Below are positions 36,170-44,474 of a stretch of 64,000 nucleotides of DNA, piece by piece. Numbering within the stretch: the first letter of the stretch is position 1; every line of letters starts with the position of its first letter. Below the pieces are notes generated by a model. The model was not told where the DNA came from. It worked only from the letters and a program-made list of their open reading frames with translations, and did not search any database. Source of the DNA: Vagococcus jeotgali (GTDB lineage Bacteria > Bacillota > Bacilli > Lactobacillales > Vagococcaceae); the NCBI RefSeq assembly GCF_035918315.1, contig NZ_CP142146.1, positions 124,001 through 188,000 of the forward strand, read 5' to 3'. The translations under genes and the position numbers were made by a program.

Positions 36170-37116
36170 AACAATTACGTGAATTAGTTGTGGATGAAAC
36201 CTTTGAGATGTATGTGTTATTAAAGTCAGCAGATGTGCGTGTTGCTAGAAATGGTAAAAAATTTATTGCTTTTACTTTTCAAGATACATCAGGCACTATT
36301 GATGGTAAATACTGGGGGGCTTCTGAAGAGGAAATTGCTAATTTTACAACTGGTAAAGTTGTCTTTTTAAATGGAAAGCGCGAGTTGTATCAAAATATGC
36401 CTCAAATAAAAATTTTACATTTACGTGTGGCTAAAGAAGGTGAGCCAACAGATCCTGGCCTTTATATGGAAAAAGCACCCGTTGATGTAGATGAGATGAA
36501 GCAAGAGTTTAATGATTTTTTATTAGATATTACAGAAGCTAAGTGGCATAGAATTGTTCGTCACTTAGTTGGAAAATATCAACAAGAATTTTTTGAATTT
36601 CCAGCAGCTAAGCGTAATCACCATGCTTTTGCTGGAGGATTAGCTTTTCATACGCTAACAATGCTTCGTCTAGCCAAATCGGTGAGTGAACAGTACTCTG
36701 ATTTAAATCAATCTCTACTTTATGCCGGTATTATTTTACATGATTTAGGTAAGGTACACGAGTTGTCAGGTCCAGTATCAACAGAATATACATTAGCTGG
36801 TAACTTGTTAGGTCATATTGTGATTATTGATGAGGAAATCACTAGAGCTTGTTTAGAACTTAATTTATCAGAAACTGATGAGGAGATTCTAGTTTTAAAA
36901 CATATGGTGTTAGCTCATCACGGTTTATTAGAATACGGCTCACCTGTTAGACCTAAAATTATGGAAGCAGAAATACTTCATCATTTAGATAATTTAGATG
37001 CTTCTATGCAGATGATGTTAGGTGCTTTAAAACAAGTCAACCCAGGGGAATATACAGAACGTATTTTTGGCTTAGATAACCGTAATTTTTATTTACCAAA
37101 TATTGAAACTAAATAG
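36166..37116 (+). CDS. yhaM: 3'-5' exoribonuclease YhaM
   Basis: 316 residues. N-terminal OB-fold (residues about 10-95: GKKFIAFTFQDTSGTIDGKYW as landmark FQDTSGTIDGKYWG) and a C-terminal HD phosphohydrolase domain with HHAFAGGLAFHT, ILHDLGKV and HMVLAHHG. It trims RNA (and DNA) from the 3' end in a manganese-dependent way and takes part in mRNA turnover in Firmicutes. Starts within the 4-base overlap at the end of yhaN; a perfect terminator follows. Confidence 0.92.
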   Translation: MKQLRELVVDETFEMYVLLKSADVRVARNGKKFIAFTFQDTSGTIDGKYWGASEEEIANFTTGKVVFLNGKRELYQNMPQIKILHLRVAKEGEPTDPGLYMEKAPVDVDEMKQEFNDFLLDITEAKWHRIVRHLVGKYQQEFFEFPAAKRNHHAFAGGLAFHTLTMLRLAKSVSEQYSDLNQSLLYAGIILHDLGKVHELSGPVSTEYTLAGNLLGHIVIIDEEITRACLELNLSETDEEILVLKHMVLAHHGLLEYGSPVRPKIMEAEILHHLDNLDASMQMMLGALKQVNPGEYTERIFGLDNRNFYLPNIETK

Positions 37117-37160
37117 ATAGTTAAGAAGATGTTTTGCTTTTAATTAAAGAGTTAATCTAA

Positions 37161-37197
37161 AAAAGATGTTGAGCCTTAAGGCTCAACATCTTTTTTA
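37161..37197. terminator. Bidirectional terminator between yhaM and srtA
   Basis: Perfect 15-bp stem AAAAGATGTTGAGCC / GGCTCAACATCTTTT with loop TTAA, serving the convergent genes on both sides. Confidence 0.9.
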
Positions 37198-37201
37198 TGC
37201 T

Positions 37202-38017
37202 TTAATAGTAATAATTATTTTGATCCATTTCAAAAGCATCAACCATTGCTTTATCGGCTGTTTTACCATTGACTTTTTTCACAAGTTCTCCTTGAAGAAT
37301 CAAACGGTTCTCACCAGACGTATCACAGGTAACTAGTGTTACAAGAGATTTATCTTTGACGTCATCAATCACATCAACACGTGTTGGTTCAACGTATTCT
37401 TTAGAAGTGACTTTGTATTCATAAATATATTCCATATCTGTCAAATAGATAGAAGCCCCTAGCTCTACTCTTACAAGCGGTGCAAACAAGAGTGTAGGGT
37501 CGTACATATAATGACTAGCAAGTGCATAATTACCTTCTCCCATAACTTGATCTGGTTTCATCGTGCCAGCTCCTACTGAGATAGCATAATTTGACACACC
37601 ACGTAATATAGGAAGGTTCAGCTCAACACTTGGTATAGCAATCCCCCCTATCACGTTTCCAATATCAGCCCCACGAGCATTGGCGACTGTATTGAAGTCA
37701 AGAGATTCAACTTGGTCAAAATCAAAGGTAGCTTCTTTTTTTTCATTTTCAATGACATCTTGACGAGTAACTGTACTAATTTGATAATGATTTGTATTGC
37801 TTTTGACGATTTGATTTTTAATCTGATTACTAAAAATCAGCGCAAAGCCAACGAGCAATAATAAGACCATTAATAAATTGAACAAAAAAGCTTTAAACTT
37901 TTGTCCTGCTGTTTTTTTAGGTCTTTGTTTATTTGTCTCTACCCGACGTTTGACAACACGCTTTTTGGATTTATTCGGTTTACGTGAAATAGGATATTCC
38001 CCCTTTAATGGATGCAT
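37202..38017 (-). CDS. srtA: Class A sortase
   Basis: About 270 residues. Basic N-terminus, one membrane anchor (about residues 45-65) and a sortase beta-barrel with the catalytic His in ALASHYM, Cys in LVTLVTCDTSGENRLIL (landmark TLVTC) and the Arg in ENRLIL. It cleaves LPxTG-type surface proteins and joins them to the wall. The frame also opens at ATG 38038, but no SD is seen before either ATG. A strong AAGGGGGA lies downstream of ATG 38017 and 7 bases before an ATT codon (MSRKPNKSKK if used), so the true start is uncertain. Confidence 0.88.
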   Translation of the reverse strand: MHPLKGEYPISRKPNKSKKRVVKRRVETNKQRPKKTAGQKFKAFLFNLLMVLLLLVGFALIFSNQIKNQIVKSNTNHYQISTVTRQDVIENEKKEATFDFDQVESLDFNTVANARGADIGNVIGGIAIPSVELNLPILRGVSNYAISVGAGTMKPDQVMGEGNYALASHYMYDPTLLFAPLVRVELGASIYLTDMEYIYEYKVTSKEYVEPTRVDVIDDVKDKSLVTLVTCDTSGENRLILQGELVKKVNGKTADKAMVDAFEMDQNNYYY

Positions 38018-38224
38018 GATTATGATTAATAATAACATATAAAAAAAATAAATAAAGAATGTGAACTTATTGTAGTATTACATAATTATTTCTGAAAAAA
38101 TAGAAAAAGCCTATAGTTGTAATATAAACTTAATTTAACTTAAGTCATTTTAGTATTTTGTTTTACGAAAAAAATGATATAGTTGTATTATAGAGACTAT
38201 GGAAAAGAAAGTAAGGTGAGTGTG

Positions 38225-38995
38225 TTGCGGCAAAATTTATATGTCCATTTGGATGGTATTAGTAATTCTGTACTAACGAAAGGGTTTACACATGAAGATT
38301 TTTATCGCTACACAGTTGATCGCCCTAAAAATATATTGCTGTTAAACCCTGATTCGTATGCAGGGGAATATGAGACACATACAGGTTTTCGTGTCATTCG
38401 CGGTAAAGAGGATGTAGCGCAATATTTATCTAATATCCCTACTCCTCTAACTAGGGAAGTAAAGTGGTTAGACTTTGAAGATTATGAAGTCTTAAAACGA
38501 TTAACAGCAAATGAAATTGCTGAAATCCTTTACTTATCTCACATGAAAACACAATTGCGTTCGCCATTTTTTTATAAATTACAAAATAATTATGCTTATT
38601 TAGGGATGTTGCAAAACACAACGAAAATATATTACCGACATATCGACGAGTTTTATCAAGCATTAGCACAAAAAATTAGTGAAAAAGTGTTATATCAAAT
38701 GAATAGTAATCGGTTATTTTTTTCGAAAAAAATTAAGATGATTACACCACTGCCTTCTGAAACTGTGGCTAATTTAAAGAGTGTGATGCAAGAGGGTGTA
38801 GTATTTGATTTTGCAAGAACTGGTGTTAGTGATGGAGGGTATACTGTACCTATTCATATTGTTGAAGATAATCTAAGGAAGATTGATAGCCTCAGATTAT
38901 CTAAAGATGATTACATTGGTACACTTACTTATGCTAACAAATCAGGTGAGTGGCAGCTGAATTTAGAGACATTTGAAGAACTATATTTGCGTTAA
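38225..38995 (+). CDS. Hypothetical protein, about 256 aa
   Basis: Not recognised. A soluble protein with a mix of beta and helical segments; the central FFYKLQNNYAYLGMLQNTTKIYYRHIDEF region is aromatic (landmark KIYYRHIDEF), and ends with VPIHIVEDNLRK ... GEWQLNLETFEELYLR. No signal peptide or membrane segment. The frame is open from 38183; AAGGTGAG at 38213-38220 makes TTG 38225 (or GTG 38222) the likely start. A TATTAT box near 38186 may be its promoter. Divergent from srtA and 95 bases before ddl. Good RBS and length suggest it is real. Confidence 0.65.
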   Translation: MRQNLYVHLDGISNSVLTKGFTHEDFYRYTVDRPKNILLLNPDSYAGEYETHTGFRVIRGKEDVAQYLSNIPTPLTREVKWLDFEDYEVLKRLTANEIAEILYLSHMKTQLRSPFFYKLQNNYAYLGMLQNTTKIYYRHIDEFYQALAQKISEKVLYQMNSNRLFFSKKIKMITPLPSETVANLKSVMQEGVVFDFARTGVSDGGYTVPIHIVEDNLRKIDSLRLSKDDYIGTLTYANKSGEWQLNLETFEELYLR

Positions 38996-39090
38996 TGATG
39001 TGATAAAACCATTAACGCTTTTAATATGTCATAGAAATTTGCTTAAAATTTTAGTATAATGGATTTCTAGTTAACTTTAGGAGGAAACCG

Positions 39091-40131
39091 ATGAAAATTT
39101 CGTTAATCTATGGTGGAAAAAGTGCAGAACATGATGTTTCCATTTTATCTGCTTTTTCAATTTTACAATCCATTTACTATAATTATTATGAAGTTCAACT
39201 TGTTTATGTGACTAAAGACGGTAGTTGGTTTAAAGGAAAAACATATAAAGAAGCACCTTTAGTAAAAGAAGAATTACATTTATCACTAAATAATGCTCAG
39301 CCAATATTACCAAGTGATTTAAAAGAAAAAAACACAGTTATCTTTCCAGTTTTACATGGTCCAAATGGTGAAGATGGTACGGTTCAAGGCTTGTTTGAAG
39401 TGTTAAATATGCCTTATGTTGGGTGTGGTGTTTTAGCCAGTGCGTGTGCCATGGATAAAATCATTGCTAAGCAGCTATTTCAACAAGCAGGTATTCCACA
39501 ACTACCTTACGTGGCTGTCACTAAAAATGATTATGTTGATGCCAGAGAAGAGGTTATTGCTGAATGTGTTGGGACACTGATTTTTCCAATGTTTGTTAAG
39601 CCAGCTAATATGGGGTCAAGTGTTGGTGTGAGTCGGGCAACAAACGAAGAAGAATTAATTTCAGCTATTGAAGAAGCTTTATTATACGATCAGCGTGTGG
39701 TAGTAGAGCAAGGGATTGAAGCTAGAGAATTAGAAGTAGCAATTCTAGGTAATAGTGAGGTTCGAACGACTTTAGCAGGTGAGATTGTTAAGGATGTTGA
39801 TTTTTATGATTATGAATCTAAATATATTGATAATCAAGTCACCTTACAAATTCCAGCAAGTATCCTTGATGAGATGCAAGAGCGTATGCAAGAATATGCC
39901 AAAAAAGCTTATCAAACGATTGATGGTAGTGGACTAAGTCGTTGTGACTTTTTCTTAACAGCTAATAATGAAATCTTTTTAAATGAAGTGAACTCTATGC
40001 CAGGATTTACTCCGTTTAGTATGTACCCACTATTGTGGAAGGAAATGGGTCTAAATTATAGTGACCTCTTAGAAGAATTGATTCAATTAGCTTTATTACG
40101 TTTTGAGAAAAGACAACAAATTCAAGTCTGA
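39091..40131 (+). CDS. ddl: D-alanine--D-alanine ligase
   Basis: 346 residues. ATP-grasp enzyme making D-Ala-D-Ala for the peptidoglycan stem peptide. Motifs: IYGGKSAEHDVSI, VFPVLHGPNGEDGTVQG-type (seen as FPVLHGPNGEDGTVQG), MFVKPANMGSSVGVS, the omega-loop Tyr in DFYDYESKY (typical of D-Ala:D-Ala rather than D-Ala:D-Lac ligases) and FLNEVNSMPGFTPFSMYP with the metal ligands. AGGAGG lies 6 bases before the ATG. Followed by murF, the next enzyme of the pathway, across an attenuator-like hairpin. Confidence 0.96.
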   Translation: MKISLIYGGKSAEHDVSILSAFSILQSIYYNYYEVQLVYVTKDGSWFKGKTYKEAPLVKEELHLSLNNAQPILPSDLKEKNTVIFPVLHGPNGEDGTVQGLFEVLNMPYVGCGVLASACAMDKIIAKQLFQQAGIPQLPYVAVTKNDYVDAREEVIAECVGTLIFPMFVKPANMGSSVGVSRATNEEELISAIEEALLYDQRVVVEQGIEARELEVAILGNSEVRTTLAGEIVKDVDFYDYESKYIDNQVTLQIPASILDEMQERMQEYAKKAYQTIDGSGLSRCDFFLTANNEIFLNEVNSMPGFTPFSMYPLLWKEMGLNYSDLLEELIQLALLRFEKRQQIQV

Positions 40132-40190
40132 CATAAAAATTGGGTGGTTGAAAAACTACGTTGCACTGAGTAACTGATCTTAGTGAGTGA

Positions 40191-40221
40191 AGAGGCTGAT
40201 CTAAAACGTCAGCCTCTTTTT
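40191..40221 (+). terminator. Hairpin with T-run between ddl and murF
   Basis: AGAGGCTGA / TCAGCCTCT stem, 9-base loop, TTTTT. An imperfect alternative pairing (CACTGAG / CTTAGTG, about 40163-40185) lies just upstream. It should end or reduce ddl transcripts before murF. Confidence 0.65.
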
Positions 40222-40245
40222 GATATGTTGAAAGTGAGGAAAATA

Positions 40246-41619
40246 ATGAATTTAACAGAAAAAGAAATTTTATTAGCTGTAGAAGGTGTGCTTGTTAATG
40301 GCATAAATGAAACAATTCAAGTGACTTCCGTTGAATTTGATACAAGAAAAGTAACGACAGGTAGTCTATTTATTCCCTTAAAAGGTAATCGTGATGGACA
40401 TGATTTTATTGAACAAGCGATGGAAAAAGGGGCAAGCCTGGTCTTATCTGAGCATGATTTATCAAGTCAAATACCTTATATTAAAGTAGATGATACTTTA
40501 AGAGCCATGCAACATTTAGCTGTTTTTTACTTAAGGAAGATTGGCCCTAAAGTTGTTGGTATTACTGGTAGTAATGGGAAGACAACGACTAAGGACATGA
40601 CAGCTGCGGTACTGAGTACAACTTATGCTACATACAAAACACAAGGTAATTTTAATAATGATATTGGCTTGCCTTACACCATCTTATCCATGCCAGAAAA
40701 CACTGAAATGTTAGTTTTAGAGATGGGAATGGATCATAAAGATGAAATCACCGTGCTATCTAAAATCGCCACACCAGACGTTGCAGCTATTACATTAATT
40801 GGTGAGTCACACCTAGAGCATTTAGGTTCTAGAAAAGGCATAGCTGAGGCTAAAATGGAAATTATAGACGGTCTAAAACCAGAAGGGACACTGATTATTC
40901 CAAATAATGAGCCATTGTTAAAAGAGATGATTATGGATGTAAATCAAACAGTTGAAAGTTTTGGCATAGATAGTGAAGCAACACTTTCAGCTACGATTTT
41001 GTCAGAGGAAAAATCAGAAACTCGTTTTAGTGTCAATCGTTATCCTGACGAAATATTTGCGATTCCTGTGTTAGGGAAGTATAATGTAAGTAATGCTCTG
41101 ATTGCTTTGTTAGTGGGACGATTTTTCCACGTGGACATTCAAAACATGAGAAAAAGCTTGGCAACGTTTGATCTAACTAAAAATAGAACACAATGGCTAC
41201 AAACAGCTAGTGGGATTGACATTTTAAGTGATGTATATAATGCTAATCCGACTGCGATGGGTCTTGTTCTAGACACGTTTTCTGATATTTCAGTTGAAGG
41301 GAAAAAGATCGTTGTTTTAGGAGATATGTTAGAGCTTGGAGAGTTGTCACGAAAAATGCATGAGGGGATGAGTGAACACTTGTCACCTGAAGCTATTGAT
41401 GAAGTTTATCTATACGGCCCTCAGATGGAATTCTTAGCCGAGAAACTTCAATCGACATTTTCAGTAAATACATTACATTATTTTCCAAAAGAAGATAAAA
41501 ATAATTTGATGAATAAGCTATCAGAAAATTTAAATCCAAAAGATACTGTATTTTTAAAAGCTAGTAATGGCATGGGTTTAAGTGAAGTTGTTGAGTTTTT
41601 ATTAAGAAGTCATCAATAA
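40246..41619 (+). CDS. murF: UDP-MurNAc-tripeptide--D-alanyl-D-alanine ligase
   Basis: About 457 residues. Adds D-Ala-D-Ala to UDP-MurNAc-tripeptide, the last cytoplasmic step for the stem peptide. Mur-ligase domains: FDTRKVTTGSLFIPLKG near the N-terminus, P-loop VGITGSNGKTTTKDM, KTQGNFNNDIGLPYT, LEMGMDHKDEI, and C-terminal DVYNANPTAM plus VLGDMLELGE. GTGAGGA lies just upstream of ATG 40246; the open frame to 40183 is ddl-murF leader. The substrate is supplied by Ddl encoded just upstream. Confidence 0.95.
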   Translation: MNLTEKEILLAVEGVLVNGINETIQVTSVEFDTRKVTTGSLFIPLKGNRDGHDFIEQAMEKGASLVLSEHDLSSQIPYIKVDDTLRAMQHLAVFYLRKIGPKVVGITGSNGKTTTKDMTAAVLSTTYATYKTQGNFNNDIGLPYTILSMPENTEMLVLEMGMDHKDEITVLSKIATPDVAAITLIGESHLEHLGSRKGIAEAKMEIIDGLKPEGTLIIPNNEPLLKEMIMDVNQTVESFGIDSEATLSATILSEEKSETRFSVNRYPDEIFAIPVLGKYNVSNALIALLVGRFFHVDIQNMRKSLATFDLTKNRTQWLQTASGIDILSDVYNANPTAMGLVLDTFSDISVEGKKIVVLGDMLELGELSRKMHEGMSEHLSPEAIDEVYLYGPQMEFLAEKLQSTFSVNTLHYFPKEDKNNLMNKLSENLNPKDTVFLKASNGMGLSEVVEFLLRSHQ

Positions 41620-41741
41620 AATTTGTTTTATTGTGTCATACAACATAATGTGATAGTATAATACGAATGCCTATTTTCAATTTTTTTTCATAATATAAAA
41701 GAAGCAGTCGAGAACATAAAAAAATACTAGGAGGACATCAT

Positions 41742-43292
41742 TTGAAATTTAGTGAATTAAATTTAGAAGAAACATTATTAAAAGCCGTTGAAAACATTGG
41801 CTTTGAAGAAGCAACACCTGTTCAAAGTGCGACTATCCCATTTGCATTAGAGGGAAGAGACGTTATTGGACAAGCACAGACAGGGACAGGGAAAACAGCC
41901 GCTTTTGGTCTACCAATGTTAAATAAGATTGACCCAAATAATCCTGTTTTACAAGGGTTAGTTATTGCACCAACCCGTGAATTAGCTATTCAAACACAAG
42001 AAGAATTATTCCGTTTAGGAAAAGAGAAAAAAATTAAGGTCCAAGCTGTATATGGTGGAGCTGACATTAATCGTCAAATACGTGCGCTTAAGAACAAGCC
42101 ACAAATCGTTGTTGGTACGCCAGGTCGTTTACTTGATCATATTAACCGTCGTACATTAAAATTAGATACAGTTGAAACTCTAGTTTTAGATGAAGCGGAT
42201 GAAATGTTAAACATGGGATTCTTAGAGGATATTGAAACAATCATCTCTAAAGTACCATCTGCACGCCAAACATTACTATTCTCAGCTACAATGCCAGATA
42301 GTATTAAACGTATTGGGGTTAAGTTTATGGAAAACCCAGAACACGTTAAGATTAAAGCTAAAGAAATGACAGCTAACTTAATCGATCAGTACTATGTTCG
42401 TTGTAAAGAATTTGAAAAATTTGATATCATGACACGTTTATTCGACGTTCAAAATCCAGATTTAACGATTGTTTTTGGTCGTACAAAACGTCGTGTTGAT
42501 GAATTAGCTCGTGGTCTTGAGATGCGTGGCTATAAAGCAGAGGGAATCCATGGTGATTTACCTCAGCATAAACGTATGAGTATTCTAAAAGCATTCAAAA
42601 GTGGCGAATTAGATATTTTAGTAGCAACAGATGTCGCTGCACGTGGACTAGATATTTCAGGTGTGAGTCATGTTTATAACTACGATATCCCACAAGATCC
42701 AGAGAGCTATGTTCACCGTATCGGTCGTACAGGTCGTGCTGGTAAAGAAGGAATGTCAGTAACGTTTGTAACACCTAATGAGATGGGTTACTTACACGTT
42801 ATTGAGGAATTGACTAAAAAACGTATGACTGCTTTACGTCCACCTTCTAAAAAAGAATCTATCCAAGGTCAAATTGGTGTGGCTTTTGAGCAAATCAAAG
42901 AGTTACTACAAGCTAATGGCTTAGATAAATATCAAGATGCTGCTGTTAGTTTGTTAGAAGACTACAGCCCAGAAGATATCGCAGCATTATTAATTAAGCA
43001 AATTGCTAAAGATGATGCCGCTGAAGTTCCAGTGAAAATTACTCCAGAACGTCCATTGCCAAATCGTCGTGGTGGAAACAAAGGCCGTGGTGGAAACCGT
43101 GGTGGTGGAAACAAAGGTCGCGGTGGAAACCGTGGTGGAAGTGGTCGTGACAATAACTGGCGTAAAAAAGATGATGGTAGTAAGAAAAAACGCTACAATG
43201 ATTCTAACAAAAATAGCGGTGGCAACAACGCTAAGCCAAGTAAGAGAAAAGATAACGACCGTGGATTTGTTATCCGTAACGATTCAAAATAA
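41742..43292 (+). CDS. cshA: DEAD-box RNA helicase CshA
   Basis: 516 residues. Two RecA domains: Q motif ([10 protein letters not shown]), [12 protein letters not shown] (Walker A), [17 protein letters not shown] (DEAD), SATM, and [10 protein letters not shown] (motif VI, about residue 325). The C-terminal 75 residues are a basic RGG-type tail (repeats of RGGN(K/R)GRGG) for RNA binding. CshA works in mRNA decay and ribosome assembly, often induced by cold. The start is TTG 41742 behind AGGAGG with 6-base spacing; a TATAAT box (41657-41662) implies an 80-base leader. Confidence 0.94.
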   Translation: MKFSELNLEETLLKAVENIGFEEATPVQSATIPFALEGRDVIGQAQTGTGKTAAFGLPMLNKIDPNNPVLQGLVIAPTRELAIQTQEELFRLGKEKKIKVQAVYGGADINRQIRALKNKPQIVVGTPGRLLDHINRRTLKLDTVETLVLDEADEMLNMGFLEDIETIISKVPSARQTLLFSATMPDSIKRIGVKFMENPEHVKIKAKEMTANLIDQYYVRCKEFEKFDIMTRLFDVQNPDLTIVFGRTKRRVDELARGLEMRGYKAEGIHGDLPQHKRMSILKAFKSGELDILVATDVAARGLDISGVSHVYNYDIPQDPESYVHRIGRTGRAGKEGMSVTFVTPNEMGYLHVIEELTKKRMTALRPPSKKESIQGQIGVAFEQIKELLQANGLDKYQDAAVSLLEDYSPEDIAALLIKQIAKDDAAEVPVKITPERPLPNRRGGNKGRGGNRGGGNKGRGGNRGGSGRDNNWRKKDDGSKKKRYNDSNKNSGGNNAKPSKRKDNDRGFVIRNDSK

Positions 43293-43301
43293 TTAATGAA
43301 G

Positions 43302-43334
43302 AGAGACTGACCTTAAAAGTTAGTCTCTTTTTTA
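43302..43334 (+). terminator. Terminator of cshA
   Basis: AGAGACTGAC / GTTAGTCTCT stem followed by T6. Confidence 0.85.
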
Positions 43335-43510
43335 ATTAAAAATCTTTTGGATAAATCACTATATTACTAGAATTTGTTAAAAAATTAGTAGTTTGTCAAA
43401 AGACATAGTTAGACAAAGATTAGCTTGATGTATTTATCTTTAGTCAATACCTTAGTATTAGCTTTTTTTTATACTAATCGATATAATAGATAGGAAGATG
43501 GAGGTTTGTC

Positions 43511-43867
43511 ATGATTAGTGGAATTGGTATTGATGTTGTAGAACTAGATAGAATTGAAGTCATTATTTCTGAGAAACAATCGTTTATAAAACGAGTGTTA
43601 ACTAATAAAGAATTGGAAATATTTAATAAGTTATCTAAAAGACGCCAAATCGAATTTTTAGGTGGGAGATTTGCTTGTAAAGAAGCTTTTTCAAAGGCTT
43701 ATGGTACAGGAATCGGTAAGGTGGGATTTCAAGATATTGAGATAATAAATGATGAATATGGAAAGCCTATTGCTATTGTAAATCAGCATATATTTTCAGG
43801 TCAGGTTCATGTGTCTATTACTCATACAAAAGACTTAGCCATGGCACAAATTATTTTAGAAAAATAA
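43511..43867 (+). CDS. acpS: Holo-[acyl-carrier-protein] synthase
   Basis: 118 residues, normal size. Transfers phosphopantetheine from CoA to apo-ACP for fatty acid synthesis. Motifs GIGIDVVELDRIE (Mg-binding Asp) and FLGGRFACKEAFSKAYGTGIG (landmark RFACKEAFSKA, Glu and Lys), and VSITHTKDLAMAQ. GGAGG lies 8-9 bases before the ATG. In Enterococcus the next gene is normally alanine racemase; here a terminator and a minus-strand gene follow instead. Confidence 0.95.
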   Translation: MISGIGIDVVELDRIEVIISEKQSFIKRVLTNKELEIFNKLSKRRQIEFLGGRFACKEAFSKAYGTGIGKVGFQDIEIINDEYGKPIAIVNQHIFSGQVHVSITHTKDLAMAQIILEK

Positions 43868-43900
43868 TGTTATCTAACAGGTGTTTCTTTATACAAAAAA

Positions 43901-43933
43901 GAGGCTGACTTAGAAAGTCGACCTCATTTTTAT
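43901..43933. terminator. Terminator between convergent acpS and a minus-strand gene
   Basis: GAGG-TGACTT / AAGTC-ACCTC imperfect stem (one offset pair) with T-run on the plus strand and A-run upstream, serving both directions. Confidence 0.6.
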
Positions 43934-43955
43934 ATGCCAATCTATATAGTGATGT

Positions 43956-44318
43956 TTAGCTAATAGATACTTGGCGGGGTGCGTGAGCTTGTATCAAAGA
44001 TATTTTTTTAATATATTTAGCTGAAATCATACGGACTTCATTATTCTTTTGTAATTTAATAACCAAAGCATTTGGGTTAATTGCATGTTGGTATAGTTTA
44101 CCAACATGCGTTTCATAATGCTCTTGTTTTGGATCTTGATATTGAAGGACAACTAAGCTTTTGTTAGAAATAGCTTGATTAATACTTTTATGTATTTTAC
44201 TCAAGTGCTTTTCTTGTCCTGTTTCCTCGTCTAGAAATGAAGAGAATAAACGTTGAGAAGATTGTGAGATAAAGCGCGTTAGTTTTTTGACACCAGTGTC
44301 TTTTGGTTGTTTTGACAT
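43956..44318 (-). CDS. Hypothetical protein with YolD/WYL-like C-terminus, about 120 aa
   Basis: The first 55 residues are basic and Ser/Gln-rich (MSKQPKDTGVKKLTRF). The rest (VVLQYQDPKQEHYETHVGKLYQ ... NNEVRMISAKYIKKI, in pieces) has the small beta-barrel rhythm of YolD or WYL-type SH3-like domains. That assignment is tentative. The frame opens at 44336, but ATG 44318 has GGGAG about 11 bases upstream and is preferred. No membrane segment. Stands alone between convergent acpS and the divergent patatin gene. Function unknown. Confidence 0.55.
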   Translation of the reverse strand: MSKQPKDTGVKKLTRFISQSSQRLFSSFLDEETGQEKHLSKIHKSINQAISNKSLVVLQYQDPKQEHYETHVGKLYQHAINPNALVIKLQKNNEVRMISAKYIKKISLIQAHAPRQVSIS

Positions 44319-44474
44319 ATCTTGTTTTACTCCCATCCTAAACTCTCTCTTTTCGTTTTATTTAATTCTCATTATACGAATACCTACTCCCATAGTCAAA
44401 TGAATAATCATTTAATATGATAACTTTAATATGATAGTTACCTCACTTATTGAAATAGAAGGAAGGCGTTGTAG

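Noticed and set aside
39091-40131. Ddl as a vancomycin-resistance-type D-Ala-D-Lac ligase
   Set aside because: The omega-loop Tyr and pairing with murF point to ordinary D-Ala-D-Ala ligase; no van genes around.
43016-43150. Tandem GGTGGAAAC-type repeats, considered as a CRISPR or minisatellite
   Set aside because: They encode the RGG tail in frame; no spacers.
42962-43153. Proline/arginine-rich minus-strand frame opposite the cshA tail
   Set aside because: It mirrors the repetitive RGG-coding sequence of cshA; no RBS.
43069-43296. Val/Thr-rich frame over the cshA tail
   Set aside because: Alternate frame of the RGG repeats; no RBS.
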